Assembly (NCBI GenBank): GCA_023853785.1
Contig: JAJIRX010000859.1
Span: forward strand, 62,001 to 126,000
Direction: 5' to 3'
DNA from: Psilocybe azurescens
Lineage: Eukaryota > Basidiomycota > Agaricomycetes > Agaricales > Agrocybaceae
Length of the DNA: 64,000 nucleotides
The notes beneath the pieces were generated by a model that made no database searches, had not been told where the DNA came from, and saw only the letters and a list, made by a program, of their open reading frames with translations. A program made the position numbers and the translations under genes. Shown here piece after piece: positions 39,829 to 52,866 of the stretch; position 1 is the first letter of the stretch, and each line of letters opens with the position of its first letter.

Positions 39829-40286
39829 ACTACAGCAGCCAAGCAGAGAAGAAAGAGGGAGGAGGAGGAGAAACAAAGGAGCGGACTGGATAAAGCGTAA
39901 GTATACGTCTCTAGTAGCCGTCCCAAATGCAGAATATCACGGAGTCAAAAACACGATCACGACCTTATTTCAAATGACCAAGCTGCAACCGGCCGACCTC
40001 GCGAAGCTCATGCTGAACAAAGGCTTTATGAATTTTCGTCTTATGAATGCCAACTACAAAAGAGAATACATTTGATAATTCGGGTCTAAGGTAAAAAATG
40101 GTATATCAAGCATAACATAAATTTACATCGGGGTCGGCCATAGAGTACCGTGAAATCCAAGATTATGAGGTATAATAGTAAGTAAAAGTAATCCATGAAA
40201 TATCTTACACGGACAGCATAAAGAGAGCGGATAGGAAAATGAGGTATCAAGTCAAGCAAGGAAGAAATAAAAGAGGAAGAGTTCTG
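39829..40286. other. Intergenic between MSC2-type gene and regulator B
   Basis: About 460 bases. It holds the transporter promoter (or its first exon if the start lies further up) and the 3' flank of regulator B. A plus-strand frame at 39674-40075 overlaps the transporter start and is not thought real. Confidence 0.35.
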
Positions 40287-43200
40287 TCATCTATATTGCG
40301 CCATCAGGTTTTGCCATGATTCCTGCATATCGTGTGTTGGTGTTGTCAGTTCTGGTGAGGATGTCATATGTGGCATCATATATTGGTTGCCATTTCCATA
40401 AGCATGGTACGCGTTCGAATAATATGATTGCTGCTGCTGGCTCATGTCCATAGGCATACCCTGCCCTTGATGTGGCTGCTGCTGCTGCTGTTGCACATGA
40501 TGGTTTGGAATTTGGTATAACAACGACATGTCTCCCTGTGGATCAGGCGTTGTACTGTTTGGATAGTAGTCACCCATATTGATGTTCACGTTGAAATTTT
40601 GTATGTGCGTGTAATTCTGCCACGCGTTCGCACTTGACGGCTCGGGTGCATTGGCCAGGTATATCTGCGACTCCGAAAGGTTTGAAGGAGAGCTGTGTTG
40701 AGAAGGAGGACTGGGCGCGGAGACGGAGGGAGACCCAGATGATTTCCGAGACACGAGTCTCGTCATGCCGCCCAACGTTGACAGTTCGTCCACTTCGCTT
40801 TTGATCTTGGGGCCATAGAAAGAAAGTCGCGTAGCAGTCTCAGGTTGCAACGGAAGATTTGAGTTGGCCATCTGCGCCCTCTCTCTCAATTTGGCTAAAA
40901 TAGGCTGATGATCATCTCGGCGTCAGTGGCTCAATTCAAAATAACAGTCAAGTAAAAAAACATACAATGATTTTTCCTGCTCGTGCGTGGTCCTGTACTC
41001 TCATAAATAGATTATACGCTGAATCTAGATGCGATAAAGCAGAGCGTGCAAGTCCCATCTGAGATTTCGCAGCTATCGACCCAAGAACAATCTATAAAGC
41101 AGTTAGCAACAAGTTTTTTAACCGGGCACGAATAGAAAACTTACAGCACAAGAAAATACATGCGTGAACATAAACCACATTCTCTCCGTTAACTGAGGAT
41201 GTTGATTATACAGACTCTCAATCAGGCCCACAAACGACGTAGCGCTCGTGTACGCGGCAAGCACTGAAGGCGAATACTTGCTACCCATCGGGTCATTTGG
41301 GTTATCTTCGAGCGCCTGGGCAAAGAACCCGCGATGCATGTAAAAGAGCGCTAATAAAGCACAAAGCAAAGAAGTTTGTCAAAAATAGTCCACTGTCATC
41401 CAAAAGCCACAAAAAATGCTTACACATCTCCTTGATCGCAAAGGCAGTATAACGTTGCATCGTCAACTGGACTGTCGGTTGCTCTACTTCCGTGCTGACA
41501 AGCTTTGCAGCACCAAACCCGGGCACTTGAAGACTCGGCGGAAAATACCAGTTGCGCACCTTCCTATCGAGATCTTGAACAACTTTGTAGCTAGGCGTGC
41601 GCGTTCCGAATCCCTCGTCGTGGACGATACTGAGGCACTGTGATACAAAACGATGCTTCCAAGCCGCAACTAAACGCAAATTCAGTTTCAGTTTCATATT
41701 TTGATTGGCTGAACAGAGCAATTAATCAATACTTGCAGCTCATTTCAACTTCTCCTGCCGCGTTCTTGGTCGTCTCATGTGGCATCTGGTTGTCTATATG
41801 TGCCGATGACAACGAAGGTGGGCGCCCAAAAGTAAAACTCTGGAGAAAAAGTAAAAAAATAGACCACCGTGTGAGTTGGACGCATGACAAGGATCAGAAA
41901 ATCAAAGAAGCCGTTATAATCACACTAGACGTGTGAGCGACCTCTAGAGAAAAAGTTTCAACGAACCTGCCATGAATCGTAAGTCAACAATTCGTAGAAT
42001 AATTCGCGCCTTTACGGGTCTGCTCAGGGTCCAGATTCCATTTGCCGCTATCTCGGTCTGGTATTTCCGAAGCGTTAAGGGTCAGTAGAAAGTTCTTTTA
42101 CGTCAAATAGAAGCACTGACGCAATCCAAGCTGTGGGTTAGAGTAACATGTCAGTAACGATTCGCAGTAAAAAGAGGAACACAGTGACAGCAAAACGGCG
42201 TCGGCCCGAAAGTTTGAAAGCCGACGAATGGGAGAAAAAAAAGCAAGGGAAGTACTTACACTTTGTGCAACTTTTACAATCATTCCCATGATTGTCCACC
42301 GAGGATTGTAAATTTCCGCTAGAAACATAAAATGACACATTAAGAACTGGATCATGAAAGTTTAACATGAGTATTAGTAATTAGAATATAACACAATCAA
42401 ATACCATTGCTTGTATTCCAGCAATCGTCTGTTCCTCGAGTACGCAATCGATCGAAAGAGCTGCACGGCCATAGTGATAGAATTGCATAGCTTCGGGACT
42501 ATGTGCTTCTCTGTCGAGATCCAAAAGTGTTCCGATGGCGAGTACCAAGAAGAGAATGGCTAGGTTATGAGCACTGACTGTCTCATAAGACCCCTCCAAC
42601 TCGTAAATCGGTTGCCACACAGATTCATTGAAATCGTTCTCTGTTATTGGAGTATACCTCGACGCAGGATCAATGAGTCGAATGTGATAAATGGGAGAAA
42701 AATAACGTACATCCAAGCAGCATGTCGGAAATAATTGTCGCATTGTACCTTGGCTTCTGGCAGCCGTGGCAGCTTACCCATGAGAGAATGTCGTAAGGCA
42801 TCCCTCATCTTGCCCAGGGGAGGTGAGAAAGGAAACGAGTGGCTTAGCCAAGCTGGATCAGTTGGCCCAGTGGTATCTGCTACGTCAGGCGGTGACTCTT
42901 CCTCGTCTTCTGAACCTTCTTCATTCTATTTCGGCATGACCATTAAGCGCCGGAAAACTGGGTCAAAAGAAAACAATTCACCTGAAGAAGGTACTATAGA
43001 AACGAGACTGGTTTAGTTGCGATACACAACACAAAGAATATAAAAAGCCAGTGTTCTGAGTGGGCAAACGTACCCAAGAGCTAGCAGTTCGTCCAAAGAA
43101 TGTCGACTTGCCATCAGTTGAGATTGAACTTTAAGGAGTAGACAAGTAAGCGACCAAGAATTAGTCAGAGAATTTTAGTTAATAAGTTGTGACATACAGA

Positions 43201-43959
43201 GAGCCCAATGAGTCAATGTTGTCCTCCGTTTCAGGTTTCTCCTCGGTCTGTGGCAAATCCAATCGTTCCCTCTCAAGTGGCCGTTTTATTTGAAGGAGTT
43301 CTTCGCTGAGAAGGGGGTGAGGAGTATGCGATGTAGTGGCATGCGATTGAGCAAGACCATCCTCGAGCTGTCGCACTCGGTTTGCTAAGACCGTAATCTT
43401 TTCGTGAAGGGCCTCTGTATTTGCCAAAACAAATCTGAACAAGGAATTAACCAACATATACCGAGGCATTACATCCTGCGGCATACCGATTTCCCTTTCC
43501 CGTGGTGAGTGAGCCTGGATGACAAATAAGCACGGAAGTGACGATACACAGTGGCACGACACGTACCTTCGGGACAGATAGCGGCACAACCTTTTTGACA
43601 CAATTACTAGACGGTGGATCGCCATCACAATCAGGCTAAAATCAATGAGGAATGCAAGTGGTAGGACATTACCTGCACGGGAAAGCGCGACTGCATCTAG
43701 TTATGATCACGATACAGTCAGTTCTGGGGCATCTGTACGTGCCCGCAGTGCGCAGCGAGGAGGGACATACTTGAGTTTAAGCCTGGATAGTGAGTATCAG
43801 AAGAAAAGCAGGAGACAGAAAGCGACGGAAGACGCACCTCCGACATTCAGCGCAAGACAGCGCTACCCCTCGGCGCTTGGGGTGGCGGGCGACGAGAGAA
43901 CTACCTGCCTGTGCCGAGTCCTCCCGCTGTGGATAAGGAGGGGATGCTGGAGAAGGCAT
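40287..43959 (-). CDS. Zn2Cys6 fungal-specific transcription factor, copy B
   Basis: Paralogue of the regulator at 17681-21107 with the same order: basic N-terminus from ATG 43959 (MPSPASPPYPQREDSAQAGS), the zinc cluster (ALSCAECRR, LKLKC-type, then SNCVKKGCAAICPE), coiled coil (EALHEKITVLANRVRQLEDG), Fungal_trans domain (ILFLVLAIGTLLDLDREAHS, RWTIMGMIVKVAQS, WKHRFVSQCLSIVHDEGFGT, LTMQRYTAFAIKEM) and a Gln-rich tail (HHVQQQQQQPHQGQGMPMDM) ending at 40287. The T5 run at 43592-43596 (A5 in sense) falls inside the zinc cluster. With six A the reading is KKGCAAICPE; as written the exon shifts frame. Ligand and targets are unknown. The pair suggests duplication of a single ancestral regulator. Confidence 0.92.
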
Positions 43960-44614
43960 CGAAGAGAAGTAAGGGATGAGTAAAAGATGCGGGGTAAGCC
44001 AGGTTGAGTATATATATTTGTGGGACTATCGGTCAGGAAAGAGCTCCGTCAACGCCTACCTTCTTTTTTGGTAAATCTAATCCATTTTAATATATTTCAA
44101 ATTTGTTTGAATTTTTGATCGATCTGCCAAATATATCTCTTTGTTTGTACATAATTGGTCGCATCCCTTTTAGCTTGAAATTTTTGCAGCTCCCGCTCTG
44201 ACCTCTACGGTTACCATCGTTCTTACCGACACAGTGAGTTTCGTCTTTCTTGATCTTCTTTTTCTTTTCTTTTCTTTCCATATTATACGATGAACCATTT
44301 AGATGACGAGTCTGAACCCTGGTGCGGCGGAGTTTCTCTGTCGTATCAACATATGACGACTCAATCAAATTATACCATTCATGCTTAACTGATCTTTTAA
44401 TCTCTCGCCACTGTCGTAGCTCTTGTTTCGTCGTGCGCGCTTCTACTCAATTTCAATTTCTTGCTTCGAGCACGCGATTATGCCGAGATCCTTACTGACT
44501 CAAATCTGTCTATTCCTCTTCTAGGATTTTCGATCTCACGCGGCCTTTCCTTTTTCTCTTATCGATCCTAGTCCAGCCCCTTCCTATCTCCCTCTTCCAA
44601 TAAAAAGCCTGAAC
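43960..44614. promoter_or_regulatory. Divergent promoter region between regulator B and TSR4
   Basis: The two flanking genes start away from each other, so this 655-base stretch must contain both promoters. It is T/C-rich just before the TSR4 ATG (CCTATCTCCCTCTTCC), as is common in fungal leaders. No specific factor site could be assigned. Confidence 0.5.
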
Positions 44615-46467
44615 ATGGCTCCCCCACCGAAAGACGACGATTGGTCTGATTCAGACGATGACGATCTCTCGCAAGTAGAGACCTCCGTATTGTTAGGTGT
44701 GCCAGACGGCAATGTCGATGTTGATTCAGACATCCTCGACGCTGCTGTCTCTCGTATTGGAGGACTTCCTGTACGATCCTTAGTCACGTATTACGTTCAG
44801 CAGAATGTATTAACTTATATTTTTCCCTTCCCTTTTCAATACATGTTTTATTCGATACAAGGCACTTTTATCATCATGTGAACCTTCCATTACATCCTCA
44901 CATTGCAAATCCTGCAATGAACCGATGGAGCTCCTCGTTCAAATGTGGTGTCCTTTTGAAGATAGTCCCATGGACAGAGCCTTGTATATTTGGGGCTGCT
45001 CCCGAACTGGCTGCCAGGGCAAAGACGGCAGGTAAGGACTTATGATCTTTACCCCACATCACAATTTAGCCTTGTTTCATCATGAATAGCCGTTTAGGTG
45101 GCATTGACTCGTCTTCGAAACATCTTCGAAACATCTTCGTATAAATCATCTACTGATCCGTCTATTCCAGTGTTCGCTCCTGGCGAGGATTGCGCCTCAA
45201 CGAAAAATATGCCGTAAAACTCGCAAAAAGCACCAGCGCCAACAGGAGCGCGAGAGGGTAAAGGTCGAAGCCGACAAGAGAGAGCGCGCCTTGAAGCGCA
45301 GAGGAAGAAATCCGGTAATCCATTTGCTGTAAGTCGACATGCCATGGTATTCAAACCTGGGTCCGTACAGCCTTCTTAGCCAACGCCTATATGCTCCACC
45401 TGTTCTCGTGGATAAAACGACCATGTTGACGACTCTATTTCCTTCTAGATGGGAGGTAGCGGTGGTAGTTCCGTACCTACGTTTGGGCTCGGCGCTCATA
45501 TATTCGGCGCTCCAACGTCGGTAAACTCGGTGCGCTTCTCATCCTGCCCTCATTCTATTAATGATTGCCGTCACTAACACTTCCGCAAAGGAGGTAGGTT
45601 CAGCGGTAGCGAACGAAGATGACGCTCGAGAAGACCAAACCGAAGACGCGGATAATAGCGAATCCGATTCGGGATCGTCGGATGAAGAGTCACTCCTTAC
45701 TGCAATGGCAAAGGCCACCATCAGCGAATCTCCTTGGCGATCTGCACCTTCCTATCCCCCAATTTATCTTTCCACTGTGGCGGAATACCTCCCACCGCCG
45801 CCTAAATCACGCTTGCCTCAAGGCGTCAAGGTCGAGGATCTAGAAGATGACGACCGAAAGAAAAGGACGTCAACTGGGCCAAAGAGACGTACGAAGACTC
45901 GCTTGAAGTTGATCAAGTTTTCGAGCGCTTTATGAAACGAGTTGGACACGAAGGCGAACAATGCGTCAGGTTTGTTATTCTCTGATAATCACCTGGGTTC
46001 TTGTCAATAATCGCCGAAACCATAGATATGAACTAAAAGGAACGCCCCTTCCTTTCGCTTCTGATAAAACCTTTGATCTGCTTTGGCCTGCTCCATCTCA
46101 GGAACCACTACCGGTGACAAAACCTGATTTCAAAGTCGTCCATAACCAACGGCGGGTGTACGACGCGTCCGCTGTCCCAAGATGTCCCCACTGCAAGGGA
46201 CGACGTGTGTTCGAATGCCAACTCATGCCAAACCTTATTAATGTCCTCCGGCCAACAGCACCAGAGGATACTAGGAAACTGACAGACGAGGAACGGCGCA
46301 AGGCAGTCCAACAAGCGCTCAAAAACGAAGACAAGTCGGCTAAGGCCGGAATGGACTGGGGTACCGCCATGATCTTCTCGTGTGAAAATGACTGCTGTCA
46401 AGAAGATGGGAAGGACCTTAAAGATTGCTGGAGGGAGGAGGTTGTATATATTCAGTGGGATGTGTAA
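44615..46467 (+). CDS. TSR4: TSR4/PDCD2-type ribosome-biogenesis protein
   Basis: PDCD2/Tsr4 is a dedicated chaperone of ribosomal protein uS5 (Rps2) in 40S assembly. The start is ATG at 44615 (MAPPPKDDDWSDSDDDDLSQ, acidic). Exon 2 gives the N-terminal zinc-binding part: CKSCNEPMELLVQMWCP, DSPMDRALYIWGCSRTGCQG. Exon 3 gives SVRSWRGLRLNEKYAVKL. The C-terminal domain contains KGTPLPFASDKTFDLLWP, RCPHCKGRRVFECQLMPNL and GMDWGTAMIFSCENDCCQ, and ends VVYIQWDV at 46467. Frame breaks: the A5 at 45225-45229 needs six (KKHQRQQERERVK follows), one more step is needed between 45245 and 45300 to reach RKKSGNPFA, and the A4 at 45861-45864 needs five (KKKDVNWAKETYEDSLEVDQ). An intron precedes MGGSGGSSVPTFGLGAH. 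Exon borders between 45500 and 45560 are uncertain. Confidence 0.9.
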
Positions 46468-47689
46468 TTTCCAACTCAAAAGTAAAGCTCTTATTTTAAA
46501 GATGTTTGTATAGATATGTACTGTATCATACAGGACCTTCATCATACGATACATCACTGAAGGACCTTACGGACCCTTCTTCCCACAGCGCAAATGCCAT
46601 AAACAGAAACTTCCTGATTGGGTATGTCGGCTCATCGGGATATACGTATACGGTATAGGGTTCTGACATCAATCGCGTTACAAAACACGCAAAAACTGAA
46701 TCGCAACAGTAAATACAGTGATGATAATATTGAAGTACATAAGTCTTGTCGGTTTTGGAATGTGGGGTGCATTATTTCAATATAACTTAATAATATTACG
46801 GGCAACAAACGGGCTGCACGTCTGCCGAAAGCATGATCAGGTCTATAGAAAACCTTTAGATAACAGGTGAGGTAGCAAGAGGCTAATAGTACATCCATGA
46901 GTAAAGAGTGAGTCTTCTGGTTCCTACTTTCTCCAAACGGTTACATTTGTCAGATCTTTGGGTGCCACATGACATCTCGCCGAGTATCCAACTGATCTGC
47001 CTGAGTCTGCCCACCAGGTGCAGGCAACGGCCGCCAACACGAGATCATGATAGAAGACACCCACAGAAAAGTAGCAGGCACGGTGCACCACAAGATGCCG
47101 GGTCGTGGGGATTAGATACCTGACACGGTAGCAAATGACGGGCCAGCGCTAAAGGCAGAGGCTTCCTAAGCTTCTTTATGAACACGACATTGCAGAAATA
47201 GCGCAAAGTTGCACATGCCGGACCGACGGATAAGAGTGTTTAGGGAACTGTGCGATCTTAACGCATGCTGCGCATCCAGGCGGATTGAAAAAAGGCGCCG
47301 AGCTATATTAAATTCTCAGGAGCATATGGACTAAGCCTATCGGGGTCGTTCTCGTGGTCAAAAACAGCGGGGTAGACTCGGAGTGTAGGTACTTAGCACT
47401 GACTTAGCAGTTAATAATCATGCAGATCCTCGCGGCCGTGTGAACGGAGAATCATTCCAACAGAAACTCTGATATAAGTAGTTCTGCTGTACCTATAGCC
47501 TGAGAAATGGCTCGAAATTCTTGTTGGGCATCGTGAGTTATAAAGCTTCCAGCAACACACAGTCGATGTTGAAAGACCCAAAAATAGAGGCCATGTTTGC
47601 CAAGAACAAAGTAACGCGTCACACAGTTACGCGTCGCGAAAACGCTATCACGTGGTGTCAACCAGGCTTTGTTGAAGACGTCGATTATA
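46468..47689. other. Intergenic between TSR4 and BRN1
   Basis: About 1.2 kb without a recognised gene. Short frames only. Both flanking genes are on the plus strand, so the right end holds the BRN1 promoter. MluI-type ACGCGT hexamers (at about 47614 and 47628) lie just upstream of the ATG; such sites are the yeast MCB element for S-phase genes, though a role here is only suggestive. Confidence 0.4.
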
Positions 47690-50656
47690 ATGGCTCCTGC
47701 GCGTCGTGCTCGCGCCCCCAACCCCGCCCAACCCCACTACGCCGACGCCACAGACGAAGAGTCCGAGCAGGAAACACCGCGTCCGCATAAGTCTGTGCTC
47801 AAGAAACGCCTCAGCGAGGTGTACCACCCAGACAACGGTGATGGGAGCCCCAGTTCAGATCAGGCGGGACGCCCGCCGTTGAGGACAGTGAACATCAATG
47901 ATGATGCTGCGGAGAAGAGGAGGAGGAGGAAGAGCACAAAGCTTGCCGTCATTGATAGCAATGCGCTTGCAGGACCTTCGTCGGAGGGAATGCAAGATCA
48001 GGAAGGTGCTGAACCGGCGCGAGGCAGCAAGCAAAAACACTGCAAACACTCACTCCCCCCATTATCAACGTGTCCAAGGATGTCATGTCCTCTAATTTTG
48101 AAGAATGGATGAAAATGGCAACTGATAACGTACGTTTCTCTTCAAAGCCATTTGAAACACGCTCATTAAGACCGCAATCTCACAGAAAATCAATGCTCAA
48201 AATTCATGGAACTTTGCTCTTATCGATTACTTCCACGATATGTCGCTCTTGAGGAATAACGACGATAACTCGATCAATTTTCAGCGCGCTTCGTTCACGC
48301 TTGACGGTTGCGTGAAGATCTGGACAAGTCGAGTCGACAGTGTCGGGACAGAAACAGGCAAACTCCTCAGCAATCTCGAAACCGGAGGTAAAAATGACGA
48401 TGACGACGAAGGCGACAACTCTGACAACCCAGATGGCGACACCACGCAAGCCAAGAAACGCAAAAACAACCGTGGCACAGGCGCGACTTTGGCCAAAGAC
48501 CCCTCCTCCTTGAAAAACAAGAAGCCCGATTTGGAGTTTGCGGTCGATCCCTTGTTCAAAAAGACATGTGCAGACTTTGACGAAGGCGGTGCCAGTGGCT
48601 TACTGATGAACCACTTGTCGTTGGGTATTGGCTCTGAAGGGTGCATGCGAGTTATCTTCGATGCAAGTGACCCTATGGGTAAAGTCGAAGAAGAAGACGT
48701 TATCGAGGAACCGGAAGACGAAATCAATCTGGACTATCTACGACGTGCGTTTTACTCATTGTTTTTACTGCACCTGCGTTTTTTAAACTACTGTCATCAG
48801 AGCATTTCTTCCCCGATCTTGCCGTACTCGAGGACAAAGCAATCACCCACTCCCTCTCAGAATTCGCATTTGCGAAAAGCCCCATCAACCTAAACGATGT
48901 CACCTACCTCGACAACACCCGCCGCAACGATGACGATGACGACAACGATGATGGAGACAACTTTGGCGTGAACATGGATGCAGGCGATGAGCCGCCAGTC
49001 GAGGATTTCTTCGTCGGCGCGGATGCGGTTAACGACGATTATGGAGGAGATATGGGTGGAGACGACTACGGAGGTGACAATGGGTCGAACAACGGGTCAG
49101 TTGGTACTGTAGGCGACGCCGAACAAGGACGGCCAGGTCCATTCGTGCCGTTCGATCCACGGCGCATACCGAACGAGCGCGACTTCGTGTTGGCGATGGC
49201 CGATCCTGATAGCGAGGGTGGAGCATTGGACTACTTCGATCAAAACTTCCTCAAGAACTGGGCTGGCCCTGAACATTGGAAGTTGAAGAGAAATATCCGT
49301 AAACGTAAAGATTTTTGACTTGTCACATATCTCTAATCTAATGCAGGTTCTCTTTAACAGCGGAAGCAGACCCCGGTGCTGCCAAACCTAATAAGAGGCA
49401 GAAGAAGGAGGCCGTCAAAATTGATTTCCTAACACCATCGGAGAAAGACCCCAGAGAAATTGCCAAAGAACTTTTCGCACCCGTGACTAAAGGCGCAGGT
49501 ATCAACCTCCCTGGTACAGGTACAACCACCGGCAAAAAGGCAAGAAGAAGAAAGAGAAGCGCGATGACCACAAACTGCCAGACGACATGCATTTCTCGAA
49601 TCGTCAGCTCGTCACGCTTTTCCTGAAACCCAAATTCTCCGTTCGTATTCCTTTCATTTATTTTTTCTCAAACACATTTTGACTTATGTGGATTCGACTG
49701 ATAGCTCAGGATGCGGGGTAAGCGGGTTCGCATCAACAACGACGGCGAAGTCGACGAGGGCTTCTGGGCTCAAGCTGCCGCTGATCAAGCCGCCAATCGC
49801 AACTATGACGCAGACGGTGATGAAAGTAAGCATCTTCCGCACTCCCTAATAATAATAAAATCAATCTTAACTTAATCTATGATTATTTATAGCCAACGAT
49901 GGTCCAGCGCCGTTCAATACACAATTCTTCCACGAAGATGACTTTGGCGGTGGGTTTGACGATGACGGAGGGTACGACGGCGAGGTGGTTGGTATAGCGG
50001 ATGAAGACTCAGGAGAGCAGGATCTGCTTGCTGCTACTCAGGGCCAGACGAGGCGCGTTCGACCCGAGTTTGTGAACTACACGAAACGAGCGAAGCGCGT
50101 GGATGTGAGGAAGCTGAAGGAAAATATCTGGAAGGGACTTGATATCGTTGTGGCTAAGAAAAGTCCTGACGGCAACGATAATGAAAGCATGGTGTGCTCT
50201 TTCTTCTCATTACATGTTTATTCTCAGAACTATGCTCACTGCTATGACTTTCTTATCTAGGATGTCGACCAAGAAGAAGGCGAAAGTGCGCCTACCGATC
50301 CCACCGAGTCCCGGCAGTTCAGCCAAGTCATATCAGGCTTACAGCGGTCATACCCCCGCGACAAGATGGAGGAAATCAGCACGAGCTTCTGCTTTATCTG
50401 TCTCCTGCATTTGGCCAACGAACAAGGTCTCAAGCTCGAATCGGCCTTGGGAGATGAACCCCTGGTTGAGAAAGGGTTAGTCGTCGATGAGCCAGAGGAA
50501 GAGCCCGCTACTGATGAGAAGAAGATCGGAAATATATGGGATATCAAAGTGTGTATTCCTCCAAAATGGCCTTTTTTTCAATGCGCGCCGGGGGATTGAT
50601 TTGCTGATGCCATATGTTAGATTTATCGTGACCCAAATGCATCACAATCAGCATAG
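47690..50656 (+). CDS. BRN1: Condensin complex subunit 2 (kleisin, CAP-H/Brn1)
   Basis: Brn1/CAP-H is the kleisin that bridges the SMC2 and SMC4 heads in condensin, needed for mitotic chromosome compaction. The start is the ATG at 47690 (MAPARRARAPNPAQPHYADA). The N-terminal kleisin region has SSNFEEWMKMATDN, NSWNFALIDYFHDMSLLRNN, DNSINFQRASFTLDGCVKI and WTSRVDSVGTETGKLLSNL. An acidic, Gly/Asp-rich middle follows, with FDPRRIPNERDFVLAMADPD and YFDQNFLKNWAGPEHWKLKR. The C-terminal winged helix has FCFICLLHLANEQGLKLE and IWDIKIYRDPNASQSA (TAG at 50654). Frame breaks at A5 48033-48037 and A5 49534-49538 are each cured by one A, giving TPPIINVSKDV and KKRDDHKLPDD-type readings (the latter GKKKKEKRDDHKLPDD). 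There are several short introns. It is otherwise complete. Confidence 0.93.
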
Positions 50657-51248
50657 GACAGGACCTGCATGACATTTACATTAAGTTATATCTCCACCAC
50701 CCTATCTTTCTTGTGTCTTTCCGGGTTGTCAATTGAAGGTTTCTATTGTTTCACACCTTTCATTCCGTTATACATTCTCTTAATTTTGTTGTATAACACC
50801 CTAAATCAAAATGTTAAACATATCTCTGGAGTTCAAGTTCTCTCGTATTCATTGTACTGTAATTTTTTGACTATAGACTGTTGACACCACACCAATGAGT
50901 TTAAAGTAAGGAACAGTGATATATATTTTCTGTATCTATTTATCGTATAGGCACGTACGTGTTTGTGGTCTGAGGGTCATAAGGCATAGAAGAGAGCCTA
51001 TTCTAGAAATACAGATAAAGAGACGCGTTTACTAGGGCTACAGTGGAAGGAGACTCGAGAGGCTGGCTATATCGATACAGTTATGGAATGGTATACAGCC
51101 CATGGGTGGATCCCAGGGGTTGGAAGACGTGAAAGTAGACGGAGGTACAGATGGGTCGTGATAAGCGGTTAGTTATGTTGAGGAGAACCTATCCAAGGTA
51201 AGTCCTCAAGATGCGCATGGCGGGGTGAAATCAAGACGAGGTCATCGC
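50657..51248. other. Intergenic downstream of BRN1
   Basis: About 590 bases with no gene; it lies between two convergent genes. Moderately AT-rich on the left. Confidence 0.4.
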
Positions 51249-51824
51249 TCAGTGCTTGGCGACCCATGCACTCCAAAGGCTCTCGTAGCGTTTCTGGTGA
51301 CGAGAGCTGTGCTCTGTGTATTTAGAGAAGGCCTTTTTGGGCAGCTCGAGCATGCCTTGGGAGGCGATGCGGCTGTCATCCATAGGCGGGAGGACGGTAA
51401 GAAGATCGGAGGAGCAGATGCGCGCGCTGGGGACGTCGGTCGCAAGGAAAACTCCTTCACCGAAAGGGGCGTATGTGCGAACGTCAAGGAATTTCTCGCG
51501 CTTGGTGTGTGTGCGTGCGGCTGTGAGATCTAGGTGAGCTGGGTTGATGTTGTAAAGGATGTGTGGATAGTTACCTTGGACGATCATGACTTGGTTCTTG
51601 ACAAGAGCTACGGCAATGCTTCCGTCGGCGAACATGATTGTGGAATATATGTGGTGATGGCGGATTATGAATAATGTAGGTATGAGATAACTCCGTAAAC
51701 CGGGTATGAGACGGGTGTTAAGGTCTGTTGGAAAGAGTGACAAGAGACCGAAGGAAACAGGAGGCCCGAGAATGAAGGCCTTGAAGGTGAAGCAGAAAAT
51801 GCTATGGATTTTGAGCAAAGCCAT
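51249..51824 (-). CDS. Small hypothetical protein, function unknown
   Basis: An uninterrupted 191-codon frame from ATG at 51824 (MALLKIHSIFCFTFKAFILG) to WSAWVAKH at 51249. The N-terminal 60 residues are hydrophobic and could form a signal anchor. The alternative internal start at about 51635 (MFADGSIAVALVKNQVMIVQ) gives a soluble form of about 128 residues, and an intron is possible near the GNYPHI boundary. The C-terminal half (KREKFLDVRTYAPFGEGVFL, LLTVLPPMDDSRIASQ) looks like real coding sequence, but I recognise no family. A shorter plus-strand frame overlaps it and seems less protein-like. Confidence 0.45.
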   Translation of the reverse strand: MALLKIHSIFCFTFKAFILGPPVSFGLLSLFPTDLNTRLIPGLRSYLIPTLFIIRHHHIYSTIMFADGSIAVALVKNQVMIVQGNYPHILYNINPAHLDLTAARTHTKREKFLDVRTYAPFGEGVFLATDVPSARICSSDLLTVLPPMDDSRIASQGMLELPKKAFSKYTEHSSRHQKRYESLWSAWVAKH

Positions 51825-52866
51825 GGTGTGCTTATATAGATTCTGTGGTTATTGTTTTTCGAAGCATTGACAGATGAATCTAGCGAATAATGAAGAACAA
51901 GGTACGATGGAGTAAGTACCGCTCAGACTCCGGAAGATGTGCTAGTGAATCTGCCGTGTTCCAGGTATGGATCGGAGTCTGCGGACAATGGAGAGGCCAT
52001 GAGGTGGTATGTACAAGGAAAGAAGCATAGTGCTGTGCCTGATATGGATGAAGGCACAAGCTACACACTCTATTTGGTTTCAAGCCTTACCCACACGAAC
52101 AAACACCTTGCTCACCCCAACTCTTACTGCATCTGTCTTGATCTGTGTTCTTGTCCAATGTTTATTCAATGTCTACTGTGTCTCCGCCATGTACATTGTT
52201 TTCGAGTGTCTCCAAAGGGTTTATCGTTTCAATTTATCGGTTATGGCTTTCAATTGAAGATTCCCATCGCATGCCGTTTATCTCAGGCCTGCCTCTGGAG
52301 TTTTCTATTGTCTTGCAAAACAATAAAGAGTCAACTTGACACGATTGGCTCCTGCTGTCGCTTCTAAACAATACTGCTCGTCAATATATTGTGATTCTAG
52401 TGGAATACAACTAGTAGCAAATTGGTACTATCTCGTTGTCTCGTTCTCACCACTCCTTCCCCTCCTTAAATCCAATAACCTCTTTGCGACACAAGGCGAG
52501 ATTGCAATCATTGAATGATAAACTTACTGTTCTTGAACTCAACTTTCTTTCTCTGTATGAAACTCTCCCTGCTGGTCTGTTGGTCGGTTCGTTGAAGACA
52601 TCCGGCAATCCAGCAAGAATAATATATACTTTTGGAGACTTTGCGTCAGACGTCCACACAGACCTCATATGTCATATTGGATTACGCCCTCACCGTGACT
52701 GTCAGTTCAGCCCGAGAATATCGTCCATCTTGACTCATCGCTACCGAAATATCCACCAATGGGGTATATGATTGAACCATCTCTCTCCAGCTGTAAGGAA
52801 TCAGGCTGGGCTTCTTCAATGCTTTATTAGACCCCACATCCTGTCTTTTGCCCACAAGGAACCGCC
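51825..52866. other. Intergenic before the flavin-protein pair
   Basis: About 1 kb with no gene. T-rich frames on the plus strand look non-coding. It holds the promoter of the first flavin split-barrel gene. Confidence 0.4.
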
